Below, one piece after another: positions 63,111 through 64,000 of a stretch of 64,000 nucleotides of DNA. The DNA comes from Variovorax sp. Sphag1AA. GTDB taxonomy: Bacteria; Pseudomonadota; Gammaproteobacteria; Burkholderiales; Burkholderiaceae_C. The position numbers and the translations under genes were made by a program. The notes below the pieces were generated by a model, which worked only from the letters and a program-made list of their open reading frames with translations, was not told where the DNA came from and did no database searches. The DNA lies in assembly GCF_014192575.1 (NCBI RefSeq), contig NZ_JACHYC010000004.1:124001-188000 (forward strand). Reading direction: 5' to 3'. Positions within the stretch are counted from its first letter, which is position 1; every line of letters starts with the position of its first letter.

Positions 63111-64000
63111 TCAGGCGTCGACAGGCGTCAGCAGCGGCGCACCGGTGAAATGCGCATGCAGGTTGTCGAACGTGAGCTGGCCCATGGCTTCGCGCGTTTG
63201 CTTGGTGCCACTGCCGATGTGCGGCGTGAGCACCACGTTGGGCGTCTCGCGCAGCGCCTCGGGCACGTGAGGCTCGTTCGCGAACACGTCGAGACCCGCA
63301 CCGGCGATGACGCCATCGCGCAGCGCGTCGATCAGTGCTGGCTCATCGACCACGCTGCCGCGCGCCACGTTGATGAGGTAACCCTGTGGACCGAGTGCCT
63401 TGAGCACGCGTGCGTCGATCATTCCCCGCGTGGCAGCCCCGCCCGGCGTGATGACGATGAGGAAATCCACTGCTGCAGCCAGCGAGACCGCGTCGGGATG
63501 GTAGGTGTAGCTGACACTCGCGCGTGGCGAACGCGCGGTGTAGGCAATGTCCATGTTGAAGGCGCTCGCGCGATGCGCGATGGCCTGCCCGATGCGCCCC
63601 ATGCCGACGATGCCGAGGCGGCTGCCCGTGACCTTGCGGCTCAACGCGATCGGCCCGTTCGGCCATTCGTTGCCGCGCACGAATCGATCGGCCTGCGGAA
63701 TGCGGCGCGCCACTGCGAGCATCAGTCCGATGGCGAGATCGGCCACGTCGTCGTTCAGCACTTCGGGCGTGTTGGTGACCGGCACGCCGCGCTCGTGCGC
63801 TGCGGCGACGTCGATGCCGTCGTAGCCGACACCGAACACGGAGATCACTTCAAGCGCTGGCAGTTGCGCGATCAGTTCGCGCGGAACCTTGGCTTCACCG
63901 TTCGCGACCACGCCGCGGATGCGCGGCGCCACTTCGGCGAAAGCCTTCGGGTCGTTGACGTGGATGCGGTCGTGAATGGTGTACTCGCGCCGCAGGGCCT
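63111..64000 (-). CDS. D-isomer-specific 2-hydroxyacid dehydrogenase, 5' end outside window
   Basis: The frame is open to the window edge, so at least 296 residues are encoded and the start is beyond 64000. The NAD site is GIVGMGRIGQAI; the catalytic residues are R in NVARGSVVDE, E in FANEPHVPEA and H in LTPHIGSGT. This is a full dehydrogenase of the hydroxypyruvate/glyoxylate/2-ketogluconate reductase group. With a DgoR-like regulator and sugar importer next to it, a role in reducing a 2-keto sugar acid is likely. It is the first visible gene of the cluster. Confidence 0.93.
   Translation of the reverse strand, partial: ALRREYTIHDRIHVNDPKAFAEVAPRIRGVVANGEAKVPRELIAQLPALEVISVFGVGYDGIDVAAAHERGVPVTNTPEVLNDDVADLAIGLMLAVARRIPQADRFVRGNEWPNGPIALSRKVTGSRLGIVGMGRIGQAIAHRASAFNMDIAYTARSPRASVSYTYHPDAVSLAAAVDFLIVITPGGAATRGMIDARVLKALGPQGYLINVARGSVVDEPALIDALRDGVIAGAGLDVFANEPHVPEALRETPNVVLTPHIGSGTKQTREAMGQLTFDNLHAHFTGAPLLTPVDA

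Noticed and set aside
60860..63148. A 762-codon plus-strand frame across the binding-protein and GntR genes
   Set aside because: It runs antisense over two well-identified genes and their intergenic region, with low-complexity composition.

Overview
The window is a 64 kb stretch of high-GC chromosome of ordinary gene density. It most likely comes from a betaproteobacterium of the Comamonadaceae (Variovorax-like). The clues are the GC content, the abundance of ABC importers, the gcvT-gcvH-gcvP cluster behind a tandem glycine riboswitch, MnmH, an OM barrel of proteobacterial type, and an intergenic palindromic repeat of a kind I remember from this family. I see no phage, insertion sequence, CRISPR array or plasmid function. 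The assignment is inference; no rRNA or taxonomic marker search was possible.

Layout. 1-9000: the end of a branched-chain-amino-acid-type ABC importer (LivH and substrate-binding protein); a GntR regulator divergent from a short MetE-type methyltransferase with GGATAC/GTATCC operators between them; a glutathione transferase, a phospholipase D/cardiolipin synthase and a dienelactone hydrolase in a row; then, on the other strand, a ROK-like protein whose motifs are in permuted order and an alpha/beta hydrolase. 9100-15600: a fused osmoprotectant-type binding protein/permease, then the glycine riboswitch and gcvT, gcvH, gcvP (glycine cleavage). 15600-18840: three small exported proteins and a DGPF(YCII)-ECF42 sigma pair with a matching ECF42 promoter. 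18840-23380: a complete livHMGF plus binding protein operon. 23500-27100: DUF3014, flavin reductase, a small protein and a Baeyer-Villiger-type monooxygenase, ending at a terminator shared with tRNA-Gly(GCC).

27160-37930: an outer-membrane barrel protein, mnmH, a nitrate/taurine-type ABC pair with a double permease, a CMD-family protein, an MFS carrier divergent from a LysR regulator, a YadA-anchor remnant, an acyl-CoA ligase and OsmC. 38100-42420: AsmA and a Tat-lipoprotein GH28 polygalacturonase whose promoter region carries two 20-bp direct repeats. 42500-51400: a polar amino acid ABC operon, DUF1439, glycerophosphodiesterase, a CadR-like MerR regulator, a P1 peptidase, a two-TM small protein, a membrane-anchored TAXI protein and a two-receiver response regulator. 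51500-58000: a PQQ sugar dehydrogenase-like lipoprotein, EttA, a TPR-methyltransferase, and a RhlE-type helicase behind a long structured leader. 58060-64000: a MalEFGK-like sugar importer with a DgoR-like GntR regulator and a 2-hydroxyacid dehydrogenase that runs out of the window.

The gene content suggests a soil or plant-associated heterotroph that takes up amino acids, osmolytes, sulfonate/nitrate-like compounds and sugars, and that can attack pectin. Most of the region is conventional. The most unusual items are the permuted ROK protein, the operator repeats in front of the polygalacturonase, the structured rhlE leader, and a response regulator with a degenerate second receiver.
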